Of a stretch of 64,000 bases of DNA, positions 58,621 to 64,000 are shown in pieces (positions within the stretch are counted from its first letter, which is position 1; each line of letters starts with the position of its first letter). The stretch comes from Glandiceps talaboti. Lineage: Eukaryota > Hemichordata > Enteropneusta > Spengelidae. The stretch lies in contig NC_135552.1 in assembly GCF_964340395.1 (NCBI RefSeq), positions 12,242,194-12,306,193 of the forward strand, given 5' to 3'. The notes under the pieces are model-generated. The model had not been told where the DNA came from, made no database searches, and saw only the letters and a program-made list of their open reading frames with translations. Made by a program: the position numbers and the translations under genes.

Positions 58621-59109
58621 TTACAGCATCACCATATCACATATTTTATCTCGCTAAAATTATTAAGAAATACTAACGATATACTCTACTGCCTTAAATC
58701 ATAAAGAAAAAATAATTGTGTATTTTCATGTATATTTTTTTCACTTCAAAATCCTTAAATAAAAATTACAATTTACCAATTCGCATCTACAAAGAAAACG
58801 CTGTAATTAGTGTCAGCGTGCACAAACACGTTGCATTCACAAGCTGTGTTTACAAATATTTCTACCAATGAGAAATGAAGGATTTCCGCATTGATTCAAA
58901 CATGTTTAAACTTGCAAGTATGAGTACATAATTGTGACCAGAACGGGGCCCCATATGCAAGTGTATTGCTTTTATTTCATGATTTAAAAAAAGAGAAACG
59001 CACAGCTTGTGTAGTATAAGGGCTGATTTGGCGACGTCAGTCGAAATCAATTGAAAATCCTGGGATGCAATGAGGACTGTTTGAACAACACGGAGCCAAG
59101 GAATAGTGC

Positions 59110-59139
59110 TACAAACAAACAAACAAACAAACAAACAAA

Positions 59140-59170
<31 letters not shown>

Positions 59171-59171
59171 A
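59110..59171 (+). repeat. (AAAC)n(AAAT)n microsatellite
   Basis: About seven AAAC units pass into about eight AAAT units. Confidence 0.95.
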
Positions 59172-59325
59172 AGTATACACAAGCAAATAAAATAAATATC
59201 AGTAAATGAAAATTACTACATGTAATGATATGTACGTATATACGTGCATAATACATGTATATAGACGTGATAGATTATAAATGTTTGCATTTACCGATGC
59301 ATATTGTTTGTTTATGTATGTTTAT

Positions 59326-59347
59326 GTTTAATTATTTATTTATTTGC

Positions 59348-59390
<43 letters not shown>

Positions 59391-59402
59391 CTTATTTATT
59401 TA

Positions 59403-59452
<50 letters not shown>

Positions 59453-59453
59453 A
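59326..59453 (+). repeat. (TTTA)n(CTTA)n compound microsatellite
   Basis: Roughly fifteen TTTA units, a mixed centre, then about thirteen CTTA units. Confidence 0.95.
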
Positions 59454-60619
59454 AATCGTTTGTTTCTGTGCATTCATTTAATTTTCATGTAATTACTGAA
59501 GGAGAGAGAGAGACTACAGTTGCGTTGCAAATCAAAATCTAAACTTGCAATAGGAATCAAAATATCACAGTTACATTCTCATATATAGTCTGAATGACGT
59601 CATTACTCTAGAGATAATGTGTTATAAATAGATGATCTCTCACCTAGATTCATTGTTCTAGAAGACACGGTGAACTTTCCACCAGAATATCTAAGGTCGA
59701 TCACGCCATTGGAAAAATAGGTATTTAATCTGAATTCGATAATCAAACAAGTTATCTTGTTTATAAATACTATTATAGTACTAATCTATGTTGTTTAATC
59801 AAAACACTTGACAATATGGTAGCTACTAGAGATAAGTGCAATTGATACAGAGAAGATCACGCTGTTGTTTAATATCTCCTGTTTGTGAGTAAGTAGCCTA
59901 AGGTAAATTATACGTTCATTTTGATAATATGCCAAAATTCCAAATACTATATTTCTGGATCGTAACAGTATTATTCTTTTTCAGTAGTTTTTTTTTGTAT
60001 TCTCGGTGTTGCAGACTATTTTTAATAATTTTGTAGCTTTCCGAAATAATCGAAACTTATTTTTCATGATAACATATGCATTATGATTTCATTCTGTCAA
60101 GTTGTGTTTTTTAGACCGGTTATTTACAGGAACTTTACAAATTAAATAAATGTTTAAAAAACAGTCTGTAACACCGAAAAATCCAATAACTAGCCAGAAA
60201 AAGAACAAATACTTTTGCCCACTCTATCGACCTTCAGTCATATTTGTCACTTATACTGGACCTTCCGCTGTATCACTATGACAACGACACACCACTTCAT
60301 TTTCTTTTCTTTCGTACACAACTTGAGCTGAGATCTACATAAGCCAACATCTAAACAGAATTAGTCGAGGGACTTGCTATTGGGCTGGAATCTGAATACA
60401 TGTATCTCTGGTTACATGAGTAAAGGTGAAAACATCTTCAGATTCATACCCAACCTCTAGTCTCTAGACTAGTGGAAAATTTTAGAATGTAATCTTTTCT
60501 TCTTAGAAATCTGTAGAAAGGAATGGGATTAAGAGATTGTCGAAAATATGTCGAATTTTGTAGCTGATGGGGAAAACACCACTGTTTCAAATTTTTCACT
60601 CAAAATTCTATCCGTTGGC

Positions 60620-60908
60620 ATCCATCCATCCACCCATCTATCAATTCGTTCTTTAGTTCGGTTGATTGGTTGGTCGGTCCATTCCTTCCTTCCTTCATTC
60701 ATCCATTAATTCATCCATCCATCCATGCATGCACTCATTCATTCATTCATTCATTCATTCGTTCGTTCGTTCGTTCGTTCATTCGTTCGTCCGTCCATCC
60801 ATCCATCCATCCATTCATTCATTCATTCATTCATTCATTCATTCATTCATTCATTCATTCATTCATTCATTCATTCATTCATTCATTTATTCATTCATTC
60901 ATTCATTC
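60620..60908 (+). repeat. Compound (CATC)n(ATTC)n(GTTC)n microsatellite, about 290 bp
   Basis: Variants CATC, ATTC, GTTC and CGTC appear in blocks, ending in about 30 ATTC units. This is the longest simple repeat in the window and lies about 400-700 bp upstream of OXSR1. Confidence 0.95.
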
Positions 60909-61307
60909 GTATTGTACAATTACCGGCTATTGTTTTTATACCTGTTAAAATAATACATTGTGACTAAGTCTTATATTCTGTCAATAATGCTCTATCCAGT
61001 GATGCCTGCATGCCACCAGGGGGTACGTATTTTTTGCCCAGAACCCCTTTTATAAAATATATAATACGAATCCTGCTACTACAAATATATCAATCACTAT
61101 ACTAGTAGATATATACATTGTATAACACATTATCATTTCCTGACAGGTAGGAAATTATGGTCAAAACATTGTTATATTTAGCCCGTAGACAAGGAAAACA
61201 ACAATCTAAGAAATACTACACACCCGGCTATCAAACCATGCAGACAATAACGATGTCCTCGGGCTGACCTTTGAACCCCCACAGGTCATTCGTAAGGTGT
61301 CAACAAA

Positions 61308-64000
61308 ATGGCTGACAGTACGAGCCACGGACCAGTTCCCTGGCCGATAAGCAAGGACGATTATGAGCTGAAGGAGGTTATAGGTATGTGTACGGGTTAA
61401 CCACATTTGAAATGGTTTCTATGATATGCGCACCCGATGTATATTTTTGTACAAAAACTGATTGCAACAAAGGATCGCTTATAAACAGACACCACATCAT
61501 GAGACGAGTGACAGACAGTTCTCTATCATGTATAATATACATAATGTCGTCCACCGTTTGTCATAGGAGAGCTTCCACCATTACAGTCGGGATTTCAGTG
61601 CAAAGTACGTGTGTAAGGCGTGCCTGGAATTTGGATTTGAACATTATTTTGTTTACTTTTAACTGGCCGCACCAGTCTCAGTGTTTACTGAGTAAACTCC
61701 AAATGATATTCTACTTGATTTTCATGTAACCGTTACCGAAGATAAGATTAGAATAACGAATCTAGGCAGTTGTCAAATTTGAAAACACGTGAAGGTAAAG
61801 CATGTATAACGAAACGAACTAAGTGATGAATATAGCAACACGATAATGATTGACCTACAAACGAAGAGTGGCTCATCAGAAGGTTGAAACTGAATACTGA
61901 ATATGTAATTATGAATATTACATATAATATTTATAGAATATCACGAAATCAAAGAAGTCAGTTGTATTATTTAAAAATGAAAACGTATAGAGTGTAGACT
62001 TGAAGAACTAATGCTACTACACTATATTGGCAGTTAGGATAGTTGTATATTAGTGGTAGTCCTTCAAGTCTAGTGTACAGGTAGGCTAACCTAGAGTAAA
62101 AATAATATGAATCCCTTCAGATATTGAAATGGTGGAAACCATCGACAATAGTGTTGTCTATAGTGCTGGTGTAACTAGTCTAGTTTTTATCATTACCATT
62201 TACACCTCCACACACAGTATAGTGAAGTCATTACTCTAGAAGTCCTGAGATGCATGAGATGCACCCAATAACACAGTCCCTCATAAAGTTAGTGTTTATT
62301 TGGGCAATTATGTAATGTCCAAAATATGATATATTTGTCCGCTCAGCTCGCCATAACAATTGGGGTTCATTGTTTGGATGAACAACTTTTTGTGCTGATT
62401 GAGGGACTTTGACCGGATATGGTTTAGTTAGAGACCATGCTGGCATCCAGACCATAGTGTAACACACTTTTTAGGCCAGTCTCTACATACTGTAAACCTG
62501 CATATTTTCATGACTAGAAAATTGAGATTTTACAGTCTTCATGTAGTTCACAAAGATTAATTTTCACTAATAACCATACTGGTACATTGCATTATACAGA
62601 AATATATATTTTACTTATTTTCGCGTTTTTGTTTTGTAGCGAAATAAGCGAAAATAAATCTTACGCGAACATTTCCAGGTTTACAGTATACAATTCCTGC
62701 TGTACCATTTCAGAGAATGCAATATGGAATGTCTTAACTCATCTTTAAGCATGCATGTACAGAACCAATGATGTGTACACAAGTTTGTGATGCAGAACCA
62801 TCAGGGTACGAGATTCCATATCTTTTGTTGGAATATTATCGACAAGGCGTGTGTGTGGTATAGAGTCATGTATTTGTTTTCCATTTTTACCAACAGGGTA
62901 TGGTGCCACTGCTGTGGTACAGAGTGCCATTTGTAAACCCCGTAATGAGAAAGTAGCAATCAAAAGAATTAATTTAGAAAAATGTAATACAACTATGGAA
63001 GAATTAACAGTAAGTCAATAATGCTTTGATGTCTTTTTTGTGTTAGATTTTTTTAGAGATATATGAAAGAACCATTGTTGCAAATATAAAATGTTGTAGA
63101 TGAGGAAATGTCAACTACAGCGACCAACATCAGCTGTTTGGGTGACTCTGTCATTCTGTTGCTCATTGTAATATCTCAAAAATAATAGATTGGTTGGTTG
63201 GTCGGTTAAAGAAAGGGAAAAAGTGAATGTTTTTGTATCTGTTGGTGATGTTTTCAGACTATCTAAATGCCTTAGAAATGGAAATTGAAGTCAAAAGGAT
63301 TGTGTGCACCAATTGACTTATCGCAATCCTGAATTTTGATGGTAAACTGTATTTATCACCCAGATATATGCATGTGACAGCACCATCTTACCATCTGCGA
63401 TGCTGTGTGTTCTTTCCTGGTCTAGAGATAGAGGGCATTATTTTATTTTGTATATTTTCTTTGCTGGATCCAAGAAACTTAGGGTCGGTTAGGTCATGAG
63501 AAACAGAAAAACAGGCCAGCGTAAGTGAGTTCCAATGTGAACAGCCAGACTTTGAACAGCCTGAAGAATGCACAGTAGTAGACAATGAAAAATGTTGTAT
63601 TGTAATGTTATTTTGAATTTTTTCTAACTCCTCAGAAAGAAATTCAAACATTAATCCTGTATAACTTTGTAACTCTAAAGCATAGTCAGTTATTACACAA
63701 ATAAACCCAACTTTGAAATTTGTTTACACCCCACAGAAAGAAATCCAAGCAATGAGTCAATGTAATCATGAAAGCATAGTTAATTACTATACATCATTTG
63801 TGGTAAAAGATGAATTATGGCTGATTATGAAACTGCTGGCTGTAGGTAGGTACTCAGTGATGTATTCATTGATGATAATTATGTTAATGAATCTACTGAT
63901 AAATGTTGCTATAGTTACATCCAATTATAAATTGATGCCTGGAAATTACACAATGAAATATGAAAGTCATTAATTGTTTGAAATATATGAATAAAGCATA
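61308..64000 (+). CDS. OXSR1: OXSR1/STK39 (OSR1/SPAK) Ser/Thr kinase, N-terminal exons, partial
   Basis: Ste20-family kinase that is activated by WNK kinases and phosphorylates cation-chloride cotransporters during osmotic stress. Coding exons in the window: 61308-61383, 62897-63009, 63737-63845; the rest lies beyond the right edge. The visible protein starts [20 protein letters not shown]. It has the glycine loop GYGATAVV (the second position is G-Y-G rather than G-S-G), the catalytic lysine in [10 protein letters not shown], and helix [18 protein letters not shown], followed by [14 protein letters not shown]. All match OSR1/SPAK closely. Phases agree. The exon 3 donor at 63846 (GTAGGT) is moderately strong. 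The catalytic loop, activation T-loop and CCT domain cannot be assessed. Confidence 0.93.
62488..62688. mobile_element. 200-bp palindromic MITE in OXSR1 intron 1
   Basis: TACTGTAAACCTG (62488-62500) and CAGGTTTACAGTA (62676-62688) are perfect 13-bp inverted repeats with TA at the ends. Inside, TTCGCG and GCGAA words are inverted. This end sequence resembles MITEs common in marine invertebrates. Confidence 0.7.

Larger units (their letters stand above)
58496..61307. other. Intergenic region between the PARP gene and OXSR1 (divergent)
   Basis: It contains both 5' flanks and three large simple-repeat arrays. I see no conserved coding sequence. Open frames at 58862-59542 and 60666-60967 are products of the tetranucleotide repeats. 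Confidence 0.65.

Noticed and set aside
59255-59542. Tyr/Leu-rich 95-codon open frame
   Set aside because: Translation of TTTA/CTTA repeats, not a membrane protein.
60666-60967. Overlapping His/Ser/Phe-rich open frames
   Set aside because: They exist only because the ATTC repeat has no stop codons in any frame.
58862-61307. Search for an extra gene, tRNA or rRNA in the intergenic gaps
   Set aside because: No cloverleaf, rRNA words or conserved protein motifs were recognised on either strand.

Overview
This window is animal nuclear DNA. It is AT-rich, every gene is split by GT-AG introns, microsatellites and foldback elements are abundant, and the proteins match bilaterian families closely. 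Gene content (SMARCAL1, ZNF622, RPL37A, a RETREG/FAM134 ER-phagy receptor, gamma-tubulin, a PBZ-PARP, OXSR1/SPAK) and repeat style suggest a marine invertebrate, possibly a non-vertebrate deuterostome. The sequence alone does not fix the taxon. There are no operons, bacterial signals, CRISPR arrays or viral genes.

Layout: SMARCAL1 (+, 150-10127, 14 exons, 925 aa) faces ZNF622 (-, 12021-15841, 6 exons, 444 aa) tail to tail. ZNF622 shares a ~0.9 kb divergent promoter region with RPL37A (+, 16773-18954, 4 exons, 92 aa); both families act on the 60S ribosomal subunit. About 7 kb of repeat-bearing intergenic DNA follows. Then comes RETREG (-, 25947-38209, at least 8 exons), head to head with gamma-tubulin TUBG1 (+, 38462-46618, 11 exons, 452 aa); their start codons are only 252 bp apart. 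TUBG1 converges on a PARP gene (-, 48657-58495, 12 exons, 547 aa) with the order PBZ-PBZ-coiled coil-PARP catalytic-BRCT. A repeat-rich gap leads to the first three coding exons of OXSR1/SPAK (+, from 61308), which runs off the window. I rebuilt reading frames across splice junctions by hand. All genes close in frame except RETREG, where one small exon is not firmly identified.

The most interesting signal is a recurring pattern not explained by ordinary annotation: short tandem or local copies of exon-intron junctions next to the real exons. In TUBG1, a 74-bp unit carrying the acceptor of exon 7 is present three times, so the two upstream copies form potential 18-nt in-frame microexons with good donor sites. 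Exons 4, 5 and 8 of TUBG1 each have a decayed partial copy nearby. The last PARP exon has three decayed copies downstream and its acceptor region is repeated upstream. RETREG exon 3 and the SMARCAL1 exon 5 acceptor show the same thing. This looks like a region where tandem duplication of splice junctions is frequent, a proposed route to intron gain and alternative splicing.

Secondary signals are the PBZ-PARP-BRCT architecture with an intact H-Y-E triad, a PIP-box-like motif in SMARCAL1, and at least ten groups of short inverted-repeat (MITE-like) elements, several in more than one copy.
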